In this document: one piece after another, positions 56,240-64,000 of the stretch
Numbering within the stretch: the first letter of the stretch is position 1
How the letters are laid out: every line of letters starts with the position of its first letter
Program-made: the position numbers and the translations under genes
Source of the DNA: Hyphomicrobiales bacterium
GTDB lineage: Bacteria > Pseudomonadota > Alphaproteobacteria > Rhizobiales > Xanthobacteraceae
Reading direction: 5' to 3'
Assembly: GCA_013911975.1 (NCBI GenBank)
Contig: JACESF010000001.1
Span: forward strand, 62,001 to 126,000
Length of the DNA stretch: 64,000 bases
The notes under the pieces: generated by a model
What the model was told of the DNA's origin: nothing
Databases searched by the model: none
Seen by the model: only the letters and a program-made list of their open reading frames with translations

Positions 56240-57571
56240 TCAGCCGAGGACGACGCGGGCAACCTTGCGGAACGCGGTCACGATGTCGGTGACGTCGGCA
56301 TCGCTGAGATTCGAGGCGATGGCCAGCAGCGCGCTGCGCCCATGGAGATCGTCGCACTGGGGCAGCGCGCCGAGATGGTAGTCATAGTCCTGCGCGAAGG
56401 CGTTGGCCGGATGCGTCCAGGGCATGCCGTCGCGGCTGTTGGAGCGCTTGTTCACCAGGCTCGGGATGTTGGAATACCAGTGCAGGCCCCATTCGCGCAT
56501 GGAGATGCAGGTGAGGCTGCCGGGCTGGCCGGTGATGCCCTCCGCCCTGAGCGCCTCCACGAAGCGCTTGCAGGTGGCCTCGTCCCGGTAGGTGGTGATC
56601 ATGAACGGGCCGGTGTCGCCGTTGGGATCGGGGATGACGCGGAAGCCGAGGCCCTCGATGCCTTCCAGGGCGCGGCGCACGCGCCATTTCGCGCCCGCCA
56701 TGGCGCCGGTGATGCGGGGCAGCTTGCGCATCTGGGCGAGGACCATGGCCCCCGACAGTTCCGACATGCGCGCGCCGATGCCCCAGAGCTGGCAGGTCTC
56801 GTCGGACGTATCCAGCCGGCCGGAGGCGTTGCGGGCATAGCCCAGGTCGTGCAGCGCCACGATGCGGCGGAAGAGGCCGTCGTCCTCGCACACGATCATG
56901 CCGCCGTCGCCGGAGGTGAGGTTCTTGTTGAGCTGGAAGCTGAAGATGCCGATGTCGCCGAACCGGCCCACGGCGCGCCCGTCCTGGCTGGCGCCGGCGG
57001 CCTGGGCGCAGTCCTCGATCAGCTTCACGCCCGCCGCGCGGCACACCTCGGCGATCTCGGCAATCCGGCCGGGGGCGCCGCTCATGTGCACGCACAGCAC
57101 GGCACGGGTGCGCGGGCCGATCTTGCGGCGCAGGTCGGCGGGGTCGATGCAGAAGGTCTCGTCGATGTCCACGAGGCGCGGGATGGCGCCGGAGCGCACC
57201 ACGGCGGACACGCAACTCACCCAGAGATAGCCGGGCACCAGCACCTCGTCGCCGGGGCCGATCTCCAGCGCCCACATGGCGATGGACAGGGCGGCGGTGC
57301 CGGAGGAGACGCCCAGCGCATGGCGGTGGCCGAAGGTCTCGCACCACTCCTTTTCCAGCGTTTCCACCATGTGCTGGGGGTCGGGGCCGTAGAAGCGGAA
57401 GGGGCTGCGGGCGCGGACCACCCGGTCCACCAGCTCGCGCTCTTCCTCGCCGATCCAGTTGGCGCCGGGCAGTTCCCAGGGCAGGGGTGTGGAGCGGACC
57501 GGAGTACCGCCCTCAATTGCGAGGCGATTGGCCAGTTCGCGGTCGTGATCTGCCACGTTCACTGACGTCAT
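56240..57571 (-). CDS. DegT/DnrJ/EryC1/StrS-family aminotransferase
   Basis: 443 aa from ATG 57571. Sugar aminotransferase fold: SSGTAALSIAMWALEIGPGDEVLVPGY, PLP-binding Asp in KLIEDCAQAAGA, and the PLP-lysine region FSFQLNKNLTSGDGGMIV (Lys in NKNLTS). The family transfers an amino group from Glu or Gln to a keto-sugar or keto-cyclitol. It is the first gene of the operon with a sugar porter and a GMC oxidoreductase, so the keto substrate may be made by the latter. Confidence 0.9.
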   Translation of the reverse strand: MTSVNVADHDRELANRLAIEGGTPVRSTPLPWELPGANWIGEEERELVDRVVRARSPFRFYGPDPQHMVETLEKEWCETFGHRHALGVSSGTAALSIAMWALEIGPGDEVLVPGYLWVSCVSAVVRSGAIPRLVDIDETFCIDPADLRRKIGPRTRAVLCVHMSGAPGRIAEIAEVCRAAGVKLIEDCAQAAGASQDGRAVGRFGDIGIFSFQLNKNLTSGDGGMIVCEDDGLFRRIVALHDLGYARNASGRLDTSDETCQLWGIGARMSELSGAMVLAQMRKLPRITGAMAGAKWRVRRALEGIEGLGFRVIPDPNGDTGPFMITTYRDEATCKRFVEALRAEGITGQPGSLTCISMREWGLHWYSNIPSLVNKRSNSRDGMPWTHPANAFAQDYDYHLGALPQCDDLHGRSALLAIASNLSDADVTDIVTAFRKVARVVLG

Positions 57572-57622
57572 TTTTCCCCCCTGACCCTGATGCCGGGCCC
57601 CTAAGCTTGGCCATCTGCTCAT

Positions 57623-57642
57623 AGAATGTTTCGCGAAATTCT
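57623..57642. promoter_or_regulatory. Candidate operator in the divergent promoter
   Basis: AGAATGTTTCGCGAAATTCT holds a perfect 10-base palindrome TTTCGCGAAA with extended AGAA/TTCT flanks. It lies between the divergent aminotransferase operon (ATG 57571) and the second sugar porter (ATG 57698), in a 126-base gap. A central CG in a palindrome is typical of LacI/GntR-type sites. No regulator gene is adjacent. Confidence 0.5.
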
Positions 57643-57697
57643 GCAATTATTCTCCGGCCCCCGCGCGGGGTTAAGAAATCGCGGCACGGGGCGGGGT

Positions 57698-59017
57698 ATG
57701 TCTGCAGTCATTCGTGTTTCCTTGATGGTTGTTACTTTCGGATTGCTGTTCGGGTTCAGTACCGCCAGCATCGCCGGGGTTTTGGACCGCGTGATTGCGG
57801 CGCTCTCGCTGAGGACACAGCAGGCGGAAATTCTCGTGGCGACCTTGGTGGTCGGGTGCTTTGTCGGAGCGGCCGCCGCGGGTGTGCTTTCCGCGCGGCT
57901 CGGACGGCGCAAGTCACTTGCGATATCTGTCGCCCTCGCCGCCCCGGGCTTCGCGGTCATGGTCCTGACACAGGGGTATTTTCCGCTGCTTCTTGCCCGT
58001 TTCCTCGTTGGATTGGCGGTCGGCCTCTCCTCCATGGTGGTGCCCATGTATGCGGCGGAGGTCACGCCCTCGCGCTATCGCGGCGCGGTGGTGTCCCTGT
58101 TCCAGCTCGCGGTGACGGCGGGAATCATGCTCGCCTATGGAATCGCCTTCGTCTTCATGGACGCGCCCTGGCCGCTGATCCTGGGCAGCGGCATCCTCAT
58201 CGTGCTCGGCTGCGGGGGCGCGCTGCTGCTGCTGCCGGAAAGCCCCCGCTGGCTGCTTTCGCGGGGGCAGGGGGCGGCGGCGCGCCACGCGGCGGAGAAT
58301 CTCGGCGTCGCGGATGAACTCACCGCCGCCGAGGGCACCGCCGAGACGGCCCGGTTCGACTGGCGGGTGGTGCGCAAGGGCAGCACGGCGGCGGTCCTCG
58401 TCCTGTGCGCCGCTCTGTTCGTGCTCCAGAACCTGAGCGGCATCGACGGCATCCTCTATTACGCCCCCACCATCTTCACCGAGCTGGGCTTCTCCGCCGG
58501 CACGGCGGCGCTCGCCGCAACGTTCGGGCTCGGCATCGCCAATTTCGGCGCGACCCTCGTGGCGCTGCGCTATGTGGACCGGGCGGGCCGGCGGCCGCTG
58601 CTGATCGGCGGCTCGGTGGCCATGGCGGTCGGCCTCGGCACCACCGTCGTCGCCGCGCTGCTGGACCTGCCCTGGCTCGGGCTCGGGGCGCTGGTGGTCT
58701 ATATCGTCGCCTTCGCGGTCAGCCTCGGGCCGCTGCCCTATGTGCTCATGTCGGAACTGTTTCCCACCGCCATCCGGGAGCAGGGCATCGCCACCGCCTC
58801 GGCCACGAGCTGGCTGTTCAACGGCCTCGTGGCCGTCACCTTCCTGAGCCTCGTGAACAGTGCCGGCCTCGTGGGGGCCATGGGCCTGTTCGCCGCGGTC
58901 TGCGTGGTCTCGGTGCTGGTGTCGATCTTCCTCGTGCCGGAGACGCGCGGCGTGCCGCTGGAGGCCATCGAGGACAAGGTGCTGCGCGGCGAGCGCCTGC
59001 GGCACCTGGGGCTTTAA
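57698..59017 (+). CDS. MFS sugar-porter family transporter (2)
   Basis: 439 aa from ATG 57698; an earlier start would add a non-conserved basic tail. Sugar-porter signatures PMYAAEVTPSRYRGAVVSLFQLAVTAGI, LQNLSGIDGILYYAPTIF and PLPYVLMSELFPTAIREQGI, ending VPETRGVPLEAIEDKVL. It is distinct from porter 1 in its N-terminal helix, which lacks the GFDEG motif (GFSTAS). It may take up a related sugar or release the operon's product. Confidence 0.9.
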   Translation: MSAVIRVSLMVVTFGLLFGFSTASIAGVLDRVIAALSLRTQQAEILVATLVVGCFVGAAAAGVLSARLGRRKSLAISVALAAPGFAVMVLTQGYFPLLLARFLVGLAVGLSSMVVPMYAAEVTPSRYRGAVVSLFQLAVTAGIMLAYGIAFVFMDAPWPLILGSGILIVLGCGGALLLLPESPRWLLSRGQGAAARHAAENLGVADELTAAEGTAETARFDWRVVRKGSTAAVLVLCAALFVLQNLSGIDGILYYAPTIFTELGFSAGTAALAATFGLGIANFGATLVALRYVDRAGRRPLLIGGSVAMAVGLGTTVVAALLDLPWLGLGALVVYIVAFAVSLGPLPYVLMSELFPTAIREQGIATASATSWLFNGLVAVTFLSLVNSAGLVGAMGLFAAVCVVSVLVSIFLVPETRGVPLEAIEDKVLRGERLRHLGL

Positions 59018-59062
59018 CCCTCCGGCGCCGCACGCCTGCGCGGGGCGGGCGGACGTGGTTTA

Positions 59063-60541
59063 ATGCCCGCCCCGTCCCGCTGGCCCTTTACCCGCATGCA
59101 TGATTCCGCCGTCCTCGCCTGGATCCTGTTCTTCGCCCAGGCGCTCGCCCAGCTCGTCTTCATCGTGCGCGCCCTGCTGCGCCCGCATCGCGAGCCCGCC
59201 GCGCGGTTCGCCTGGGTGCTGGTGATCGCGCTCGCGCCCGTGGTGGGCGTCATCGCCTATATCCTGTTCGGCGAGGTCAATCTCGGCCGCAACCGCATCG
59301 ACAGCCTGAGGACCGCGTTCGCGACCCTGCCTCCGGCCGCCGAGGTGGCGGGCCCCTCGGCGGAAACGGCGCTGAAGGACCGGTTCGTGCCCCTGTTCCG
59401 GGTGGGCCAGTCGGTGAGCCATTACGCGCCGGTGGCGGGCAACCGGGCGAGCCTGCTGCCGGATTCCGCCGCCTCCATCGACGCCATGGTGGCGGACATC
59501 GATGCGGCGCGCGAGAGTGTGCACGTCCTCTTCTATATCTGGCTCGGGGATGCGAGCGGGCTGAAGGTGGCGGCGGCGCTTGCCCGCGCCGCCCGGCGCG
59601 GCGTGACCTGCCGCGCCATGGCGGATGACGTGGGCTCGCGCGCCTTCATCCGCTCGCCCCACTGGCGCGACCTGGCGGACAGTGGCGTGAAGCTCGCGGC
59701 GGCGCTGCCGGTGGGCAACCCGCTGCTGCGCCCGTTCAAGGGCCGCATCGACATGCGCAACCACCGCAAGATCGTGGTGGTGGACAATGCCATCACCTAT
59801 TGCGGCAGCCAGAACTGCGCCGATGCCGCCTTCGCGGTGAAGGCACGCTTCGCGCCGTGGGTGGACATCATGGCCCGGTTCGAGGGCCCGGTGGTGCGCC
59901 AGAACCAGCATGTGTTCGCCAGCAACTGGATGGCGCAGGTGGACGAGGACCTCGGCCCGCTCCTGTCCGCGCCGCTTCCGCCGCCCGGTCCCGGCTTCAT
60001 CGCCCAGGTGATCGCCACAGGCGCGGCGGTGCGCTACTCGGCCATGCCCGAGACCTTCGTGTCGCTGATGAACGCGGCGCGGCGCGAACTGGTGATCACC
60101 ACGCCCTATTACGTGCCGGACGAACCCATCCAGGCCGCCCTGTGCGCCAGCGCCCGGCGCGGGGTGTCCACCACCATCGTCTTCCCCCGCCGCAACGATT
60201 CCTGGATCGTGGCGGCGGCGAGCCGCAGCTATTATCGCGAATTGCTGGAGGCGGGCGTGGAGATCCGCGAATATGTGGGCGGCCTGCTCCATGCCAAGAC
60301 CCTCACGCTGGACGGCGAGGTGTCGCTGATCGGCTCCGCCAATATCGACCGCCGCAGCTTCGAGCTGAATGCCGAGAACAACATCCTGCTGCACGACGCG
60401 GACTTCACCGCCACCGTCCGGGCCCGCCAGCAGGTGTTCCTGGATGCCTCGCTGATCGTCACCCGCGCCGAGGTGGAAGCCTATAGCCGCTGGCGCCAGC
60501 TCCTGAACAATTCCATCGCCATGCTCGGCCCCGTGCTCTGA
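59063..60541 (+). CDS. cls: Cardiolipin synthase
   Basis: 492 aa. Two N-terminal helices (ILFFAQALAQLVFIVRALL and WVLVIALAPVVGVIAYILFG), followed by two phospholipase D HKD motifs: NHRKIVVVDNAITYCGSQN and HAKTLTLDGEVSLIGSANID. It condenses two phosphatidylglycerols to cardiolipin. ATG 59063 is used; ATG 59096 (MHDSAVLAW) lacks a ribosome site. Stand-alone gene. Confidence 0.94.
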   Translation: MPAPSRWPFTRMHDSAVLAWILFFAQALAQLVFIVRALLRPHREPAARFAWVLVIALAPVVGVIAYILFGEVNLGRNRIDSLRTAFATLPPAAEVAGPSAETALKDRFVPLFRVGQSVSHYAPVAGNRASLLPDSAASIDAMVADIDAARESVHVLFYIWLGDASGLKVAAALARAARRGVTCRAMADDVGSRAFIRSPHWRDLADSGVKLAAALPVGNPLLRPFKGRIDMRNHRKIVVVDNAITYCGSQNCADAAFAVKARFAPWVDIMARFEGPVVRQNQHVFASNWMAQVDEDLGPLLSAPLPPPGPGFIAQVIATGAAVRYSAMPETFVSLMNAARRELVITTPYYVPDEPIQAALCASARRGVSTTIVFPRRNDSWIVAAASRSYYRELLEAGVEIREYVGGLLHAKTLTLDGEVSLIGSANIDRRSFELNAENNILLHDADFTATVRARQQVFLDASLIVTRAEVEAYSRWRQLLNNSIAMLGPVL

Positions 60542-60735
60542 CGGGGCGCTTTCGGGGGCGTAGCGCTCCGGCTGGCGGTGGTGCCGTTGCCGGCCTCCCG
60601 CCCGGCCATGGCAACGCCTTGTTGCGACTCAGTTTTGCAGCTATCCCGAAACGGTAGCCTTGCGGTCCAGGCGGCCCTCGCTCGGCCCGTTCCGGGACAG
60701 GCCGGGCATGGACTTCCGTCGCCGGGGATAGCCGA

Positions 60736-61089
60736 TTGCCCGACTGCACCGCGCCACGCAGATCCCTGACCGAAGAGAGGGCCTCCCGCCGTCTCCCGGG
60801 CGGGACTGACCGCGCGGGTTCGAAGGGCGTTCCGCGCGCCGCCGCGCTCCTCGCCGGCCTCCCGCTCGCGGGATGCGATGCGGCGGGGGCGCCGTCGCTG
60901 TCCTTCTTCGGCGCCTATTTTCCCTCCTGGCTCGCCTGCGCCTTCATCGGCATCCTCGGGGCGGTTCTGGTGCGGGTGGTGCTGATCCGGCTGGCGGTGG
61001 ACGATGCCTTGCCGGCCCGGCTCTTCATCTATGGGTGCATCGCGGCGGCCATCGGCTTCCTCGTGTCCCTCCTCGGCTTCGGGCGGTAG
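60736..61089 (+). CDS. ytcA: YtcA-like lipoprotein
   Basis: 117 aa as an open frame from TTG 60736; the true start is uncertain because no ATG lies near the signal. A lipobox (LAGLPLAGC) is followed by SLSFFGAYFPSWLACAFIGILGAVLVRVVLIRL, the YtcA pattern with two membrane helices. It precedes mdtN- and mdtO-like genes by 3 bases, the same order as ytcA-mdtN-mdtO in E. coli. Confidence 0.78.
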   Translation: MPDCTAPRRSLTEERASRRLPGGTDRAGSKGVPRAAALLAGLPLAGCDAAGAPSLSFFGAYFPSWLACAFIGILGAVLVRVVLIRLAVDDALPARLFIYGCIAAAIGFLVSLLGFGR

Positions 61090-61092
61090 GCC

Positions 61093-62166
61093 ATGGACAC
61101 GTCGCCGCCCCCCGCATCGCCTCCCGCGCTGCCCTCCCACCGGATCCGCTCCGTCGCCGCTTTGGTGGCCCTCGTCGCCGTGGTCGGGGCGGTGCTGCTG
61201 GGGTGGCGCTACATCCGGTCCGCCGAGCTCAATCCCCTGTCGGACGACGCGGTCATCACGGCGGAGGTGGTGAACGTGGCCGCCTCGGTGCCGGGGCGGA
61301 TCGTGACCTTCGGCGTCGCGGAGAACGCGTCCGTGCGCAAGGGCGCGCTGCTGTTCGCGCTCGATCCCGCCGGATACCGGCTGGCGGTGGAGCAGGCGGC
61401 GGCGGACTTGCGCGTGGCCGAGGCGGCCGAGGCGGACAAAAGGCGGGTGGTGGCGGCGGAGCGCTCCAATGCCGAGATCGCCCGCGAGCAGGTGGTGCGC
61501 GCCCGCCAGAATCTCGACCTCGCCACCCAGACCCTCGCCCGGCTCGAAGCCCTGCGGCCCAAGGGCTATGTGAGCGCCCAGCAGGTGGACGACGCGGCCA
61601 CCGCCAAGAGCGATGCCGAGGTGAGCCTGAAGCAGGCGCTCAAGCAGGAGGCGGCGGCCGACGTTCTCGTGAGCGACACCGCCGCCGCGCAGGCGCTCGT
61701 GGCGGCCCGGCGCGCGGCGCTCGCCATCGCCGAGCGGGGCCTCGCCGAAACCGAGGTGCGGGCGCCGTTCGACGGCAAGGTGGTGGGGCTGGAGGCGGCG
61801 GCGGGCGGCTATGTGCTGCCCGGCCAGTCGGTGTTCACGCTTATCGATACCGATGCCTGGTTCGTTTCCGCCGCCTTCCTGGAGACCGAGCTGACGCGCA
61901 TCCGCATCGGCGATTGCGCCACCCTCTATGCGCTCGCCGACCGCACGCGCCCCATCCGGGGGCGGGTGGAGGGCATCGGCTGGGGCGTGACGTCGGAGGA
62001 GCAGATCGCGCTGCCACGCAAGATGCCCATCGTCCCGAAGACGCTGGACTGGGTGCGCGTGGCCCAGCGCTTTCCCGTGCGCATCCGCCTCATCGACCCG
62101 CCCGAGGACCTGATGCGCATCGGCGCCTCGGCCACCGCGACCGTGCATCATGGCCGCGGCTGCTGA
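61093..62166 (+). CDS. mdtN: HlyD-family efflux membrane-fusion protein (MdtN-like)
   Basis: 357 aa. One N-terminal helix (AALVALVAVVGAVLLGW), biotin-lipoyl-like halves (VPGRIVTFGVAENASVRKGALLFALDP and RAPFDGKVVGLEAAAGGYVLPGQ), a coiled-coil hairpin at about 95-200, and a C-terminal barrel (DTDAWFVSAAFLETELTRI). It bridges an inner-membrane transporter and an outer-membrane channel. The stop overlaps the start of the mdtO-like gene by 17 bases. Confidence 0.9.
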   Translation: MDTSPPPASPPALPSHRIRSVAALVALVAVVGAVLLGWRYIRSAELNPLSDDAVITAEVVNVAASVPGRIVTFGVAENASVRKGALLFALDPAGYRLAVEQAAADLRVAEAAEADKRRVVAAERSNAEIAREQVVRARQNLDLATQTLARLEALRPKGYVSAQQVDDAATAKSDAEVSLKQALKQEAAADVLVSDTAAAQALVAARRAALAIAERGLAETEVRAPFDGKVVGLEAAAGGYVLPGQSVFTLIDTDAWFVSAAFLETELTRIRIGDCATLYALADRTRPIRGRVEGIGWGVTSEEQIALPRKMPIVPKTLDWVRVAQRFPVRIRLIDPPEDLMRIGASATATVHHGRGC

Positions 62167-64000
62167 CCATCCCTGGCACGGCCTCGCCCGCCAGGCGGCG
62201 GCGGACCTCGCCCCGTTTCCGGGCCGCTTGGCCATGGCGTGGCGGGTGGCGCTGCTGTGCGCCCTGGTGGCCGGCACGGCCATGGTCTTCAAGGTGCCGG
62301 AATCCGCCATCGGCTGCTATCTCATCATCTTCCTCTACCGGCCCGACGGGGCGGAGGGGGTAGGGCAGGCCATCGGCATCATCCTGCTGGTGTCCCTCGT
62401 GGTGCTCGCCATGGCACCCGTGATCAAGGCCACCGCCGACACGCCGCTGCTGCGGCTCTGCGTCATCGCGGGCGTGTCCTTCGCCTTCGTCTTCCTGGGG
62501 TCCGCCTCCACGCTGGGCGAGCAGAGCTCCATCATCGCGCTGGTGGTGGCCTTCGTGCTGACGCTGGTGGACCGCCTTCCGGCGGGCGAGATCGCCACGC
62601 GCGGCCTGCTCTATGCGTGGCAGATGGCGTCCATGCCGATGGCGCTGATGATCGGCTTCAACATGCTGCTGGGCACGGGGCCGCACACGCTCCTGCGCCG
62701 CACGGTGGCCGAGCGGCTCATGGCCGGGGCCGAGGCGCTTGAGGCGTCGGAGACGGGCGCGCGCGGCCTCGACGCCGCGCTGGCGGAGGGCCGGGCGGAG
62801 AGCGACAAGCAGGTGCAGCTCGCCCGCCTGTTCCACACCGCCCCCACCGCGAGCGTGCGCTGGCTCGCCGGGGCGGCGGAGACCAGCTACCGCTATCTCC
62901 TCGCGGTGGCGGCGCTGCCGCGCGCGGCGGACGCGGAGCGGGCCCGGCTCGCGCGCGAGAGCCGCGCGGCGGCGGCGGCCATCCAAGCGGGGCACGCGCC
63001 CGGGCCGGTGGAGCAAGACGCGGCGGGGTCAACGACCCTCGCGGCGGGGCCTGGCGCTCTCACTGCCATCCGGGACGCGCTCGCCGGTCTCGCGCGGGCG
63101 GACGGGGGCAGCGACGGCGCGCCGGCCAAGACGCCGTTCCTCAAGGCCGACGCCTTCACCAATCCCGATCACCAGCGCTATGCGCTGAAGACCACGGGCG
63201 CCGCGGTCTCCTGCTATCTCATCTATTCTCTCATCGACTGGTCCGGCATCCACACCGCCATGATCACCTGCTACGTGGCGGCGCTGGGCACCACGGGCGA
63301 GACGGTGCACAAGCTGGTGCTGCGCATCTGCGGATGCCTCGTGGGCGCTGCTTTGGGCATCCTCTCCATCCTGTTCGTCATCCCCCATCTGGAGTCCGTG
63401 GGCGGGCTGATGGTGCTGGTGTTCCTGGCGCTGCTACCGGCCGCCTGGGTCTCCGTGGGCAGCGAGCGCATTTCCTATGGCGGCGTGCAGATCGGCCTCG
63501 CCTTCCTGCTCACCATCCTCGACGGCTTCGCGCCAAGCCTCGACATGGATTCCGCGCGCGACCGCGTGGTGGGCATCCTGCTCGGCAATGTGGTGGTCTA
63601 TCTCTTCTTCACCGGCCTCTGGCCCAAGAGCACGGTGCGCGAGGTGCGCGAGCGGCTGGCGCGCGCGCTCGCCGTGCTCGCGAAGCTCGCGGCCCTGACG
63701 CCGGAGGCGCGGCAATCGGCGCTGAGCGATGCCGCCTTCGTGGAGAGTGAAGTCGGGGCCATGGAGGAGCTGCTCGCCATGCTCCCCTTCGAGCCCGCCC
63801 GCCAGCGCCCGCCCGCCGCCGCCGTGGCGCGCATCGCCGACACGCTTCGGGAGGCGCGGGACCTGCTGCCCCTGCTGATGTTCGCGCCCGGGCCGAGCCC
63901 GGAGGCCGCGCGCCGTCTCTCGGCGGCGGCCGATCGCCTGGAGCGGGGCGCGGCTGCGGACCCGGCGGGAGAGGCGGACGCCGGGGACACCGACGACCTC
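62150..64000 (+). CDS. mdtO: FUSC-family efflux protein (MdtO-like), 3' partial
   Basis: 617 codons from ATG 62150 with no stop before the window end. N-terminal helices (VALLCALVAGTAMVF, GIILLVSLVVLAMAPV, CVIAGVSFAFVFLGSAS, IIALVVAFVLTLV) and a second set after residue ~360 (YVAALGTTGETVHKLVLRI, LVFLALLPAAWVSVGSERI). The FUSC/YccS-like arrangement of two membrane halves around a cytosolic part is clear. It overlaps mdtN; an outer-membrane mdtP gene may follow beyond the window. Confidence 0.88.
   Translation, partial: MAAAADHPWHGLARQAAADLAPFPGRLAMAWRVALLCALVAGTAMVFKVPESAIGCYLIIFLYRPDGAEGVGQAIGIILLVSLVVLAMAPVIKATADTPLLRLCVIAGVSFAFVFLGSASTLGEQSSIIALVVAFVLTLVDRLPAGEIATRGLLYAWQMASMPMALMIGFNMLLGTGPHTLLRRTVAERLMAGAEALEASETGARGLDAALAEGRAESDKQVQLARLFHTAPTASVRWLAGAAETSYRYLLAVAALPRAADAERARLARESRAAAAAIQAGHAPGPVEQDAAGSTTLAAGPGALTAIRDALAGLARADGGSDGAPAKTPFLKADAFTNPDHQRYALKTTGAAVSCYLIYSLIDWSGIHTAMITCYVAALGTTGETVHKLVLRICGCLVGAALGILSILFVIPHLESVGGLMVLVFLALLPAAWVSVGSERISYGGVQIGLAFLLTILDGFAPSLDMDSARDRVVGILLGNVVVYLFFTGLWPKSTVREVRERLARALAVLAKLAALTPEARQSALSDAAFVESEVGAMEELLAMLPFEPARQRPPAAAVARIADTLREARDLLPLLMFAPGPSPEAARRLSAAADRLERGAAADPAGEADAGDTDDL

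Overview
The window is a GC-rich (roughly two thirds G+C by eye), gene-dense chromosomal segment of an alphaproteobacterium, most likely a Rhizobiales member near Xanthobacteraceae. The evidence is the order dsbB-recA-alaS-icd, an alphaproteobacterial LexA box (GAAC-N7-GAAC) before recA, an Irr-like iron control element before a siderophore receptor, Rhizobiales-type SerC/SerA, and intergenic palindromic repeats of rhizobial style. The genus is inferred, not proven.

Layout. 1-1.5 kb: two receiver-domain proteins (the first cut by the window edge) convergent on an outer-membrane beta-barrel protein. 1.6-5.9 kb: glmM, a PfkB-type sugar/nucleoside kinase translationally coupled to a PIF1/RecD-like helicase, and a MliC-like lysozyme inhibitor. 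6-10.8 kb: a diguanylate cyclase and two tandem soluble PAS-MCP paralogues. 10.9-13.9 kb: serC-serA with a clear terminator. 13.9-25 kb: EamA exporter, DUF5993-dsbB, recA, alaS, a CPA2 K+/H+ antiporter, icd, a TrmJ-like methyltransferase and the initiator tRNA. 25-28.7 kb: a small conserved-looking ORF, an alpha/beta hydrolase and an exported protein of unknown function.

29-35 kb is the most unusual region. A tightly overlapping four-gene operon encodes a PqqD-like leader-binding protein (B1), a transglutaminase-like leader protease (B2), an HPr-kinase homologue and an asparagine-synthetase-like cyclase (C): the machinery of a kinase-bearing, paeninodin-like lasso peptide pathway. No precursor is annotated by length, but a 55-codon ORF on the opposite strand just after the cyclase gene (32848-33015) has a Shine-Dalgarno, a WxxP leader motif, Thr at -2, a core AGGASSGDGIDVS with Asp8, and a C-terminal Ser that the kinase could phosphorylate. 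Three tail-collar-domain proteins follow directly.

35-41.4 kb: Tex, DUF2267, a TetR regulator divergent from glutaryl-CoA dehydrogenase, and a class III CoA-transferase, forming a glutarate degradation unit. 41.4-51.2 kb: a six-gene hydroxamate-siderophore uptake operon (TonB receptor, FhuC, FhuD, fused FhuB, siderophore-interacting reductase, exporter-fold ABC protein) divergent from an AraC regulator. 51.4-57.6 kb: an operon of DegT aminotransferase, sugar porter, small protein, GMC oxidoreductase and OprB porin, which suggests sugar oxidation followed by amination; a second sugar porter is divergent from it. 59-64 kb: cardiolipin synthase and a ytcA-mdtN-mdtO type efflux operon that runs off the window end.
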